Origin: Molanna angustata
Lineage: Eukaryota > Arthropoda > Insecta > Trichoptera > Molannidae
NCBI GenBank assembly: GCA_963576475.1
Contig: OY754981.1
Location: 18,752,570-18,816,569 of the forward strand
Direction: 5' to 3'
DNA: 64,000 bases
A program made the translations under genes and the position numbers. Shown one piece after another: positions 55,501 to 64,000 of the stretch; positions within the stretch are counted from its first letter, which is position 1, and each line of letters begins with the position of its first letter. The notes beneath the pieces were generated by a model that was given only the letters and a program-made list of their open reading frames with translations, was not told the DNA's origin and did no database searches.

Positions 55501-58500
55501 TTGAAACGCTGTCTTGAGCGTGGTCTCAAAGAGAGAGAGAAGAAGATAACGTTTTACACAAAAAAGAGACGCATATAGACACGGACGAATTTTATATTAA
55601 TTACTATTTTGACGTTTACCTTAGTGGCACAGATTAAAGCATAGCGGTACTAAAATGGATCAAACATGTTTATAGAGCTGCATCCACATTTTTTTTGAGT
55701 ACGCTTTCTTGAATGAGACGGCGTACATATTTTACTTTTAATACGGATTTTCGAGCATGATCTCAAGATGGTCTTGAGATGACACATTTGGAGAACGGTC
55801 TTGAGAATTATTCTATAATTCGGGCCTTAGTCTTATTAATTGTTTTATGAAGTATATTTTGACACTGCAATGTTGATTTTTTTTTTTGGCCGTACATTAG
55901 GTTTGTTTTAATTATTGAAATTTTATTCCTCAGTTTTGAATGTGAGTAATGAAAGTTCTTCATTTTATACTTGCAACGATGACTGACTAAAAACGTATAC
56001 AAATTCAAAAGTAAGCGAGGGTCGCCCTAGAAACATTACCCTAAAAAATTATACAGTAGTATGGATGAAATTTGAATAAAATTTGGTGTCAAATTATATA
56101 AACCTAGATTACATGAAAATTCTTCGAAACACAATTCTTTGAATGCGCAATTGTACGAATAACAATTTTTCGAAAATCAGTTATCAGAATGACAATTATC
56201 CGAAAGCAAATTATTCGAACTAAGATTTGTTGGAAAACCAATTGACCGAATTTAATATATTTTTGTGTCATTATGTTGCCTCCTTTGACATATTTGTTGC
56301 CAGTAAAATATATTGATGAAGACTATTATTACTTGTATTATTGTGGGTACCTACGTATGTTTGCACATTTTTAATAACTGATGTTTGACAGCGCGGGATA
56401 GCCTAGTTTGTACACCAGTTTTTGATTTTGACACATCATGTACAGACAGTTTATCTAGTATTCACACCAATTTAGTTATTTTATTTTAATATTATAGTTA
56501 CTTTTTTAATATATAATGCAACTGGCTCACGCCAGTCGCAATTATAACTACAAACAAACCTAACCAACCTATTTTTACCAAAGCTTTGTAGGTTTAGGTT
56601 TAAAAAATCGCTGTACATCCTAGAATATCTGACAGCGCGGTGCATCGCCATGTTGTTTATTCCATAGATTTTTATAATACATTATACTATGTAGATGTAA
56701 TAAAAGTGAGTCATGGAATATCGCGCGTTTGACGTTTTGGTTATTAACATATTTCAGTTTTCCTTACATTTCAACACATCTTAAATAACTTTTTTCTAAA
56801 CCTAAATTAACAAAGTGTTTTTTACGACAAATAAATCCGAAAACAATTACGTAAAAACTACAACGTCAAAAATCCCCTGGAAAAATGCCTCACTTCGATT
56901 CATACAAAATTTGCTAACTACGACATCTAGTATATTATAATAAAAATCTATGGTTTATTCCTTTCACAATACTACCAACATGACGTCATAAAAATTCGAA
57001 CAATTGTAAATTCTGATAATTGTGTGTTTGGAAAATTGTTTTTCGAAAAAATGTGATTCGAATAATTGCCATTCGTAAAATTGATTTTCGTACAATTGAG
57101 CATTCGAATAATTTTCCTGTCACCATAAACCTAATGTATTGTCATTTTCTTTTATTATGGTATGAATGGTGAATTAATGATATAAGTATTTTACCTCTGT
57201 AGTATTATAAAAAGATTTATTTTACATTTCATGTTCAAATGAACGCGGGTGGGCTGCGTGTGCGAGCGAAATAACAAGTCGCAACAGCACGCTGCGTGCT
57301 ACACTTTAGCACGGTGTTCATATATATATTTGACACTTTTTTTTATATTTCTCACTGAATTTTTAAAACTATTTATTTATTCTTCTCTTTTAATTCTTAT
57401 CAAGAATATGAAACAATTCAATTTATTTAAAAAAAATCTTTTTATATTCACTATGGGCCATTAACAACAGCTGGAAAATTTCAATGACTAGAGACAATGA
57501 CTAATAATTATTTTCGTTAAATAATTATTTCAAATTTTTTGAAAACTTGAACGTTTTTTTGAAAACTGACAGTGCAGTCGTTAATCTTTTCCTTCTTTGA
57601 TATTTATTGAATTTTATACTCCCCATTTTTTTTGTTTTTCATCATTTTTTTATACATATGAACACAAATATTTTTTTAAGTATTGTAACTAATTGACTTC
57701 ATATTTCTTTACACTTGTACTTTCACACGGTGAGATTCAATAATTATTGTCGTATGTGTATTTGTGAAATGTTAATGTAGATTTTTGTGTATTTGTATAC
57801 GTATAGGTCTCAAACTTTGTCTATTGATGAACAGGCAGCCTTTTTCTCCTATACAGTGAAATCATGTTGTGACCTGTCCCCGTAGACAATGTTTCATTTA
57901 GCTCAAGAAAAGAAAACTCAATGTATGGATGTGACAATTGCCTGTTACAGTTGCTTTTCTTGAGCTAAATGACACATTGTCTATAAGGGTTGGCTACATT
58001 TGTGTTGCACGAAAAAAAAATATGATAGAGATATCAGATATGTTTCCACAGGGTTACACGGTTGAAAAATTAATTGAAAGTATTCATTAATTAATTGATT
58101 CTTTTAAGATATATTTTAATAGCTTGCACAACTGTCATTACACCATATGTTTACAATATATGGCGCCAAACCTCTCTAAATATAAGGGATGTATTAGGCT
58201 TTGTGTGTTATAACAAGAACTTGGGCAATTCAATTATGTTTGAGGACATCAACATTAAAAACAGTACAATATGTTGATAAATATTTCTACTGTAGTATGT
58301 GAATCTTATATGTTTTTTCTTTTGTTTTATTTTAGGAAACTATCTAATTAATTTTGAGACCCCTGTTAAATCCAATTTTTATTTTGTAAATCAATTGTTT
58401 GTATTTTGTATCTGTTTTATAGAAAAGTTTTAGTTAGCTTTTAAAAATAGATTTTAGTTAAATTATTTGTTGATTTGTTAGTGCGTATATAGAATTGTAT

Positions 58501-61500
58501 TTGTGATTTAGTTAATTCACTTATATGTTTCCACGATGATTGGATGAATGATACAACATTTCATACATAACACCATGCTTTATTGCTTTACTCGTTTGTG
58601 TAGTTGTTGTAGATTTTGTAATAGATTTAGAAAGATATAAAAAGATTTAAAAAATTTACATTTCTGCATCTCAATAAATAATTAAATTTTTTTTCAATCT
58701 TAGAAAAGGAAATCTACTTGGAAGAAGAAATTGTGGTTTAAACAATGCACAAAAGACTCAATGACTAATGTTTTATAAAATTCATTCTCAGTTTTTTTAG
58801 TATATTTTACTTTGCTTCTCAGGAATCCATCAGGTACTTATAGATATTTCAAACATACCTTCTTTAACACGTTCCAGGTATTATGTTTCCACTATCTTTT
58901 AAGAATCGTATTAAACCTTACTACCATATTTAGTTGGACATAATTTGTAGGCCAGTCACACTGAAAATTTCATATTGATAAAATAAATTAATCACTAGGA
59001 AGAGTACTATTTATTTTGATAATACAAATTAAAAATTCACTACGCAACCAAATTTATTCAACCCCTCGTGTGCTTACCGGACATATATGTCCGCAGCAGT
59101 ATTTTTTGTTTTGTTTCTGTTGTTTTTCAATAATTCGCTTGAATCAAATCCTAATGAGTTATTTTACCACAGACAACAAACATCCGGTCAAAAATATTGT
59201 TTATTTGCGAGTGTCTGAAGGTTTTGTTTGAACAAGTGCAAAATGGCGTCAATTGCGTATTGAGTTTGCAGTTTCAAATTAGAAATAACTAAATTTCCTC
59301 TACAGTATATATTTTCTTTGCATCATTTGATTGCCTTGTTATCGCTCCAAGTAGAAAACATAGAAAATCGTGAATTGAAATAAAAGATGTATTGAAAATT
59401 CGTCATTTATTAAGATGTGAGCAAAAAGTTAAATAAAACATATATACACTACAAAATATATTGTAAAATATTCATTACTTATCGGTATTTCGATAACAAC
59501 CGCTACTTTATTATGTCTAAAGTAATTATTATCAAATTTTTTAATAAATGTGAAAGCGTCCGTATGGGTCATAAATTCACGAAAACGCCCAGCACATGAG
59601 AGGCATGAGTTTATCAGGTAGAAGATTGTAGGTTCGAATCTGTCATTTTTCTATTTCCCAAACATATCTCTTAAGTGTGGAAAATTAACTCTACGATTTC
59701 TGATATAATATTGATATTTATGGATGATTCATTTTGTATCTTTATACTAAAACTATCAATGGTTATTTTGCCATCAGAAATTTTATTGATTTTATTTTTT
59801 AACCTCTTTGTTTATTACACAGATTCAATGGACTGGATTGGTACATGGGGAAAACATATGAAGTCCCTTTGCTTCAAAACGTTGAAGGATTCACAGAAAA
59901 TGAACCACTTTCCCGGCACCTTTCAAATTGGACGCAAGGACAGACTCTGGAGAAACCTTCAGAAGCTCATGTCCAAGTTTGGCGTTAAAGAATTTGGCCT
60001 AATGCCAAAAACCTACGTCCTGCCCCATGACCTCAAGGCGTTGAAGCACGATTGGGAAAAATATGTATCTCAGAATGAAAAGTGGATTATTAAACCCGTA
60101 AGTTGCTTGAAAATATGGCATTCTTCATATTTTTCACTAGTCTGTACAGTACAATCTCGATAAACTGGCACTTCACTATACCGGCTTGTCCAGTAATCCA
60201 ACAGTATTTTATTTTAAAAGTAATATGTCCTTGAAACAAGTAAACTGTACATCTTCATACACTCGCTAAACCAATTTATTATTAAACAATTATGAACTAA
60301 TATATGAAATTCCCATATGCCAGTAAACTCGCTACTTGCGTAGGGTGCAAGAAAGTGCTCAGCTTAGCAAGATTGTGCTGTATTTTAAATTTAAAATCAT
60401 CTTCATCACATTGATTTGCTATCCATGTGATAAATCTCAAAAATATTACTAAATTCCGCTAGTAGATTAAGTAAATGATTTTCTTGTTATAAGATTTAAT
60501 TTTATTTTTTAGCCGGCATCAGCTCGTGGTACTGGAATCAAAGTAGTCTCCCGCTGGACTCAGATTCCCAAAAGGAGGCCAGTTGTTGTACAGCGATATG
60601 TGTCACGTCCCCTACTCATAGATGGCAGCAAGTTTGACATGCGCCTTTATGTGCTTGTCACGTCAGTTCACCCCCTTAGGATATATCTATACCCCGATGG
60701 ATTAGCCAGATTTGCATCAGGTAATTTTTTTCTATCTCCTATTGCCACAAACACACATACACGGAATGAATGACTTATGATTAAAAAAATAACTGGGTAA
60801 TACAAATCAATGTCAGGGGGACCAGTCTTGTCCATCGGTGGAATCAAAACCCTCATGATAACGTTTTATGGATAGACCTTTAGGCATATCCTAATTACCT
60901 ACCTATTTGTACCAAACTAATATAACAAGTAATGGTCATAACGAGCTAATCTAGTTTATCCCTTCAAGCTCGTTTTGACCAAGTTCGACTGTATTCAAAC
61001 TATTATATAATAATTTTAAGTTTTTTTCGTTAACACAGTGGAAGTTCATAATTATAAAATATTAGGTTTTATTTTGATAATTAAATAACACAGTTTTAAT
61101 CCACAATGAGTTTTTATTTTTAATAACTATCATAAATATTACCTTTATCAGTTGAATTCTCTACCTTGTAATAGTCTTTATTCATTCTTATAATTTATTG
61201 TTGTATGTATCTGTTATTTATTGAACAATTTACCATGTACAATTAGGTTTTCCCCTATTTCTTAGTACTTACTTGTATTCAGTTTTCTTTTATCTGTATG
61301 TATTGACTTTGAATTCCCGAACCCCCCATCTCCCTCATACCTCACGCACCCCCCATTTGCTATGTAATATTTTGTATTTAGTTTGAATTTTGCCTCTGAT
61401 GATGCTGGCTGAGCCGAGTGAAAGCGCTTTGGCATTAAAAATAAAAACTCACTGTGGATTAAAACTGTTATTTAATTATTAAAATAAAACCTAATATTTT

Positions 61501-64000
61501 ATTTTTATATACATAAACCAAGTAATTTATGAAGCAATATCAGGGTGTATATTATTAATGGAATGAATTTTACTCAATGGTGAGATTTACACATTTATTC
61601 ACTCTATTTTAATTATTATTTTCAGTTAAATACAGCGATGACAATAATAGTTTACACGATCGTTACATGCACTTAACAAATTATTCAATCAATCGTCTTT
61701 CCAAGAGTTATACACACAATCAGGATGCTGAGGCTTGCCAAGGACACAAATGGTATACTACACTTATTCTTAAACATTTTTTAAATTTATTTCTTCATTC
61801 AATTGTATAATTGTAGCTAATAAACTTTGTTGCCCTCTTCCGTTTTATTTTACATACTGGTCACACAATAGTTAAAAGAAATTTTCATTTCGCAACACTT
61901 GTGGAGGGTGGAAAGAAGTGTTTATTATTATTACAACAGTTCACTGAATTTTGATAATGAATTGTTGGAGTGATAAGTAGAAGTACGAATTTAGAAAGAG
62001 TGAATGTTGCACAAAGGTCTGACAAAATTATTTCAAGGCAGTGTAGCCCACTACATATAATGCTATGCTTTTAACATAGTGGCTTGTGAGACATACCCGC
62101 ACATTACAGAAGATTCATGAATGTTGATTAAAAAAAATTAAATGCTTTGTAATTTTATCTCTTCATTACAGAAACATTTTGTTTTCAGGACTCTCCAAGC
62201 ACTCTTGAGTTATCTGAAGAAAGAGCGAGGGATTGATACGGAGAAATTATGGAACTCCATGAAGGATCTGGTTATTAAGACAATCTTAAGTGGAGAATCC
62301 AGTATCAGTTGTTTAACTAAATCTAATATAGGATCACGCTTTAACTGTTATGAGCTCTTTGGAATAGATGTATTATTAGATGAAAATTTAAAACCATGGC
62401 TCTTAGAGGTATGTACGGTGTGGTTTTTATCAATTTTATGTGTGAGGGCTAAATTTCATTTCGTATCAAGTTAGACACTAATAATGCTATTATTTTTTCT
62501 ATATTACAGAATCAACATTAACTTCAAAGCTTGTCAATATAAAAAATACCATAAAAGTTCTTCTCGTGATATATAGGTACAAAAATTGTAGCATGTAGTC
62601 CAAATGCTTTTATACCATCATCTGATCATGATTTCTCAAAACCCATTACACTACCTTTGTAATTGGAGCTCATTAAGTGAAAGAATGCGGGTGACTTCCA
62701 ATGTGTACCTACCTGAAAACTGATTTGAATCAACCAATAAAATCAGTTGACATTTGAGTTATGAAGCAAATCGCAAACCCCGACCTTTGCATCATACATT
62801 TGCAACATTGTTTTATAAAACTGTCACCTGCATTCTCTTATTTGTCTAGTTCTAGATTTCCTCAATTATAAAATGCATCTAAAAAAGCAAAAATGATTTT
62901 TAAAATTTAATCAAGATTTCTCTCAGATGTGGTCCAGACTTCAGGGTAATTTCACTCATAAATTACCCTGGTAAGCCATTTACTTTCTGATCGAGAATCC
63001 TGGGTTTGATTCCCAGCAAAGAAGAAATTTATTTTAAATCATTTCTCATACAAATATTGCTTCTCTGCGCTGGAAACACTGGTTAGTTGGAAATTGCCAT
63101 ATGGCAATAAACACACCACTTGCGCCTTATAAATATAATATAATCCTTTTTGGACAAATTCAATAAGTATTATTATTTGAAATACCTTTTTGTTTTTCTA
63201 ATATGAAGTTGTTTTGCAGGTGAATATATCTCCGAGTCTCCATAGTGCCTCACCTTTAGATTTACATGTCAAAGGTCCTTTAGTATCTACACTATTAAAT
63301 ATGGCACAGTTTCATATCCCTGAAAAAGTTAACATTGAAGGACTTACCAGTGAAAAGGTATGTACACAATTTTATCTTACTTATTTTCACATTTATCATG
63401 ATAAGACATTTCGGAGGAGAGGAGGGCGATTGTACAGATGCCAATTAAACAAAAAATCCAAGTTTGCGTTCTGCACAGCCTATTTGGTCTTTCAAGTTAT
63501 TTGCCAATGACTACATCAGACACATGCATTTTGTATTCATTATCATTACATTGTTTCCAGGGGCCTTTTCTTCATGACAAACGCCTTTATACTGTTCACC
63601 TTTCCAAGGAAGAAAAACAGAAACATACGTGCTTTACGGAAATGGATAATAGAATGGATGTAAGTTTGTTATATGCATTGTGAATTATAAAGTAAAAATA
63701 TCATAAGTCACCTTTTCTGTGTATTCTTTTACATATATGTTACATTATCTTCGGGCTATCTTGGTTTTGGTTTTATTTGATAATTAATATTTGAATATTT
63801 CTATTTAGTACTTAAGTGATATCTTAACGGAGCTCACACCAGACGATGTGAGGCACCTTATTCTCTATGAGGATGAACTGAGTCAGAGGAATAACTTGGA
63901 AAGGATATTCCCCACTGCGGAGACATACCACTATTTGGATTTCTTTGCTGGACCTAGATATTACAATAGACTGTTTGATGCCTGGGAAACAATGTATTCA
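45751..64000 (+). CDS. TTLL4: Tubulin polyglutamylase TTLL4 (3' end beyond window)
   Basis: ATP-dependent ligase that adds glutamate side chains to tubulin (and, in mammals, to nucleosome-assembly proteins). Coding exons: 45,751-46,523, 51,030-51,225, 51,811-52,013, 52,757-52,947, 54,326-54,526, 59,823-60,097, 60,513-60,720, 61,626-61,752, 62,189-62,408, 63,220-63,357, 63,561-63,659, 63,809 to the edge. Phases agree at every junction, giving 941 codons. The first ~520 residues are family-variable; the TTL/ATP-grasp domain starts near residue 455. The order of conserved blocks follows vertebrate TTLL4: DWIGTWGKHMKS, NHFPGTFQIGRKDRLWRNL, PASARGTGIKV, QRYVSRPLL, FDMRLYVLVTS, HLTNYSINR, LDENLKPWLLEVNISPSLHS, LTPDDVRHL. 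Residues of the ATP/Mg site (R in SARGTGI, E and N in LLEVNIS) are present. The last 1-2 exons are missing only because the window ends. Confidence 0.95.
46663..47093 (+). repeat. 141-bp tandem repeat, three copies, in TTLL4 intron 1
   Basis: Units containing GCAGGCGTCGTCATTTCATC start at 46,671, 46,812 and 46,953 (period 141 both times). They differ by a handful of bases (for example CGTCTTTTC in copy 2). The last unit ends TTTTCTAGCAAAATGCC. Confidence 0.92.
47235..47320. mobile_element. MITE family D, right-end fragment
   Basis: ATATCCATGATATGGGTAAA, GGTTTTGATTTCGTCAG and GACCAGACTTGCCCCCCTGG. The left arm is lost. Confidence 0.7.
47507..47705 (+). mobile_element. tRNA-derived SINE, nearly full length
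   Basis: The head has box A TGGCACAGTTGG (47,521) and box B GGTTTGATCCCCAG (47,560). The body has AATCCATTTCTCATGCAAGT and TTTGAAACACTGGTTAGTTA. The tail AGAAATTGCTATATGACAAT, then GGGTGCAAGGAAGTATTTA, ends in an A/T-rich microsatellite. It matches the minus-strand copy at 51,520-51,740 end to end. Pol III internal promoter expected. Confidence 0.85.
47825..48400 (-). pseudogene. LINE polymerase C-terminal fragment in TTLL4 intron 1
   Basis: The minus strand has a 170-codon open frame: LPRKVWIQQNRIRTGQGRCN, YQMWKWRKRYSPECDCGARS, QTIQHLVEECPIRRYEGDWM, TPEAVKWLAEREP. The block NR-RTG-GRC.......W.......C.CG...QT..H...ECP is the C-terminal Cys/His region of a large class of insect LINEs. The RT domain is absent. 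Antisense to TTLL4. Confidence 0.75.
48401..49059. other. TTLL4 intron 1, no feature seen
   Basis: No recognisable gene. A possible donor GGGTAAGTAATC at 49,017 would pair with the acceptor at 49,380 as a 5' UTR intron of the element below. Confidence 0.4.
49230..49280. repeat. 51-base palindrome centred on the iteron
   Basis: TATTTTGGTCACACCCGTCA, then CATGT, a single G, then the reverse complement with one mismatch. 25-bp arms, 24 of 25 paired. It places a direct and an inverted iteron back to back. Confidence 0.9.
49383..50422 (+). pseudogene. Broken ORF of an uncharacterised insect protein family
   Basis: After an acceptor-like TTTTTATTCAG|G, ATG at 49,383 opens MEAASRTRKSREKLKSNPEK, then WRLFLEKEKIDWSL and stop. 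After the insert at 49,489-50,042 a second piece reads SHGKGAVDGLGATAKRRLWN, TFINTAWDCYNYLSSNPKG and LFASSIDMMKIAKIG, then stop. A third piece in another frame (50,234-50,422) reads RWDNLNMLHNVQKNHFFQYY to DSSDTDEAK. HGKG-VDG-G--KR followed by a charged C-terminus is a pattern I associate with recurring insect proteins of unknown function often near transposons. That link is from memory. The middle of the protein is missing. Confidence 0.5.
49489..50042 (+). mobile_element. GC-rich insert, probably a LINE 5' UTR
   Basis: Base composition jumps from AT-rich to GC-rich (GGCCTAGCCAGTTAAGTTGG, GGGCACGACCCACTCGGCGG, GGAGGGTAACCCTCGCCGAG). GGAAATCGAAGAACTG recurs at 49,600 and 49,759. No ORF. Such GC-rich, internally repeated, non-coding leaders are typical of LINE 5' UTRs or of SINEs derived from them. 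The first 80 bases can be drawn as an HDV-like fold (see findings). Confidence 0.4.
51030..52947 (+). CDS. TTLL4: TTLL4 exons 2-4: linker region
   Basis: Three small exons. Exon 2 again has a Cys cluster at its start (CKYGSCCSAVLKKARGKSPP). Exon 3 is basic with a QMMGKGKQPSAKVKSRLQA stretch. Exon 4 is acidic and Ser/Thr-rich (SELSDAEDGASKESLDRDSD) like the acidic linker before the TTL domain in vertebrate TTLL4. The exon 4 donor G|GTGATT is weak in context but gives the correct phase to exon 5. Confidence 0.85.
51520..51740 (-). mobile_element. tRNA-derived SINE, full length, minus strand
   Basis: Read on the minus strand: GCCGACCGCCGTGGCACAGT (head and box A), box B GGTTCGATTCCCAG, body TTCTCACGCAAATATTGCTT, CTCTGGGCTGGAAACACTGG, tail GTTAATTGGAAGAAATTGCC, GGGTGCAAGGAAGTGTTC, then an (ATTT)n-like end. 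The best-preserved copy of the family. In TTLL4 intron 2. Confidence 0.88.
52014..52756. repeat. TTLL4 intron 3 with a 47-bp tandem duplication
   Basis: ACAATTTAATATGCTGAAAG recurs at 52,551 and 52,598 (period 47). The junction TTTCAGCATATTAAATT-AC-AATTTAATATGCTGAAA is itself palindromic, so it can fold. The rest of the intron has no recognised feature. Confidence 0.7.
52978..53665 (-). pseudogene. LINE polymerase C-terminal half in TTLL4 intron 4
   Basis: The minus strand (53,664-53,215 open) reads VERVDSYVYLGHNMKLGKEN, RRRGLAWAAFNKLSYILKSP, VLTYGTETLVLTKRIVQKLL, ERKMLGISLRDQKTNKWIRE, then in another frame GRPQARWSDDIRKTVG. YLG....., LTYG-ET and GRP..RW.DD are the order seen after the catalytic core of RTE-like insect LINEs. 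The 3' end abuts (AAG)n (TTCTTCTTCTTCTTCC on the plus strand), 30 bases from the exon 4 donor. The RT catalytic box is missing. Confidence 0.8.
53935..54075 (+). mobile_element. LINE 3' end with (GAA)n tail
   Basis: Reads RGRPPKRWRDSWGSTSQEEQ, then a stop and AAGAAGAAGAAGAAGAAGAA. Another 3'-only LINE insertion in TTLL4 intron 4; the tail type is like those at 31,775 and 33,615. Confidence 0.65.
54326..54526 (+). CDS. TTLL4: TTLL4 exon 5: entry into the TTL domain
   Basis: Encodes LRASLFPSVPPYLRFLPHDA, then LQRHLRWKLTTITPLVVRRT and LLASGFRLIR. The F-x-PP-Y-L-x-F and KLT-I-TP-V-R--L--SGF patterns are the start of the TTLL4 catalytic region. GC content is clearly higher than in the neighbouring introns. 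Confidence 0.9.
54527..55360. other. TTLL4 intron 5, left part, no feature seen
   Basis: AT-rich intronic sequence without recognisable repeats. Confidence 0.4.
55361..55826. mobile_element. 466-bp MITE with CTCAAGA arrays
   Basis: Starts GGCCCGAATTATAGA and ends TCTATAATTCGGGCC, perfect 15-bp terminal inverted repeats; similarity extends further inward (ATTCTCC...TTGAG). Subterminal DNA holds many copies of TCTTGAG/CTCAAGA (for example GGTCTTGAGCAC, ATCTCAAGATAGG, GGTCTTGAGATG). No coding; target duplication unclear. Confidence 0.78.
56105..57125. mobile_element. ~1-kb element with long TIRs made of short CGAA/CAATT units
   Basis: The left 56,110-56,255 and right 56,985-57,115 are inverted. 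Both read, at roughly 15-17-base spacing, CGAAnnnCAATTnTn on one strand (or its complement). The outermost bases are ACATGAAAATTCTTCGAA at the left and, in reverse complement, GACAGGAAAATTATTCGAA at the right. About eight units per arm. The interior (56,260-56,980) has no convincing ORF, but has two direct GACAGCGCGG strings at 56,389 and 56,631. The class is not identified. Confidence 0.72.
57883..57984. mobile_element. 102-bp fold-back MITE
   Basis: TAGACAATGTTTCATTTAGC then TCAAGAAAAG at the left; CTTTTCTTGAGCTAAATGAC then ACATTGTCTA at the right. ~30-bp arms with 1-2 mismatches and a ~40-base centre. Confidence 0.8.
58000..59822. other. TTLL4 intron 5, right part, no gene
   Basis: AT-rich. 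GTAGGTTCGAATCTGTC near 59,628 resembles a box B but has no box A upstream. Nothing else supported. Confidence 0.4.
59823..64000 (+). CDS. TTLL4: TTLL4 exons 6-12: ATP-grasp ligase core
   Basis: Exon 6 (59,823-60,097) carries the WGKHM and FQIGRKDRLW blocks and ends WIIKP. Exon 7 has ARGTGIKV and QRYVSRPLLIDGSKFDMRLY. Exon 8 HLTNYSINRLSK and CQGHKW. Exon 9 the IGSRFNCYELFGIDVLLDEN block. Exon 10 VNISPSLHSASPLDLHVKG. Exon 11 the short DKRLYTVHLSKEEKQKH. Exon 12 YLSDILTELTPDDVRHLILY and RIFPTAETYHYLDFF. Exon 5-6 is the largest gap, a 5.3-kb intron carrying two large inverted-repeat elements. Confidence 0.94.
60300..60365 (+). mobile_element. SINE tail fragment
   Basis: AAATTCCCATATGCCAGTAA, ACTCGCTACTTGCGTAGGGT and GCAAGAAAGTGCT match the last 60 bases of the SINE family. 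In TTLL4 intron 6. Confidence 0.55.
60814..60870. mobile_element. MITE family D, left-end fragment
   Basis: CAGGGGGACCAGTCTTGTCC then GGTGGAATCAAAACCCTCAT. Only one arm remains; in TTLL4 intron 7. Confidence 0.55.
61054..61502. mobile_element. Element with ~63-bp terminal inverted repeats and a CTGATGA...GAAA block
   Basis: 61,054-61,117 and 61,441-61,502 are reverse complements except for two substitutions and a 2-base indel (ATAAAATATTAGGTTTTATT to GAGTTTTTAT). Just inside the right arm is CTCTGATGATGCTGGCTGAG then CCGAGTGAAAGCGC. No ORF. It could be a MITE or two inverted Penelope-type terminal repeats. Confidence 0.75.
61850..61940 (+). mobile_element. SINE tail fragment, degenerate
   Basis: ACTGGTCACACAATAGTTAA, AAGAAATT and GTGGAGGGTGGAAAGAAGTG, TTTATTATTATTAC resemble the SINE 3' part. 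In TTLL4 intron 8. Confidence 0.45.
62409..62970. other. TTLL4 intron 9, left part, no feature seen
   Basis: No repeat or gene recognised in this part of the intron. Confidence 0.4.
62975..63155 (+). mobile_element. SINE, 5' damaged
   Basis: TGGTAAGCCATTTACTTTCT, box B GGGTTTGATTCCCAGC, AATCATTTCTCATACAAATA, CTGGAAACACTGGTTAGTTG and GGAAATTGCCATATGGCAAT. The box A part is lost. In the intron between TTLL4 exons 9 and 10. Confidence 0.75.

Noticed and set aside
59560..59650. Possible tRNA near GTAGGTTCGAATCTGTC
   Set aside because: A box B-like string without box A, anticodon arm or acceptor pairing.

Overview
This is nuclear DNA of an animal, almost certainly an insect. It is AT-rich with long intergenic stretches and has spliceosomal introns with GT/AG ends. 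It carries two conserved nuclear genes and a dense load of insect-type transposable elements: an I-group-like LINE with RNase H, Jockey/CR1-like and RTE-like LINE scraps, tRNA-derived SINEs, Helitrons with a CTAG 3' end, and many MITEs. The order (for example Lepidoptera, Hemiptera or Coleoptera) cannot be settled from the window. 

Region 1 (1-37,900) contains no recognisable host gene. It is a graveyard of mobile elements. The exception is one intact, apparently young non-LTR retrotransposon at 5,264-10,897, with two complete ORFs, a poly(A) tail and a 13-bp target-site duplication. Around it lie Helitron copies (1-138, 12,024-12,459, about 28,795-30,473), many 5'-truncated LINE 3' ends, several MITE families, and fold-back structures. 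The fold-backs include a perfect 76-bp inverted repeat at 17,742-17,912. 

Region 2 (37,905-44,640, minus strand) is a complete six-exon gene for mitochondrial ribosomal protein L19 (mRpL19, bL19m), 305 codons. Its introns carry LINE, RTE, SINE and MITE insertions and a tRNA-Thr-like hairpin. 

Region 3 (45,725 to beyond 64,000, plus strand) is the tubulin polyglutamylase gene TTLL4. Twelve coding exons read in phase to the window edge (941 codons; the C-terminus is outside). The two genes are divergent, with about 1.1 kb between start codons that probably holds a shared promoter. The two products are not expected to work together: one is a mitoribosome subunit, the other an enzyme that glutamylates tubulin. 

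The TTLL4 introns hold the most unusual structures. At 49,060-50,940 there is a decayed element of unknown type with six direct copies and one inverted near-copy of GTCACACCCGTCAC around a broken ORF. That ORF is split by a GC-rich insert whose first 80 bases can be drawn as an HDV-like ribozyme. At about 56,105-57,125 there is an element whose long terminal inverted repeats are built from roughly 16-17-bp CGAA/CAATT units. Coordinates of genes, splice sites and perfect repeats were read base by base. Family names of transposons rest on motif recognition and were not checked by any database search.
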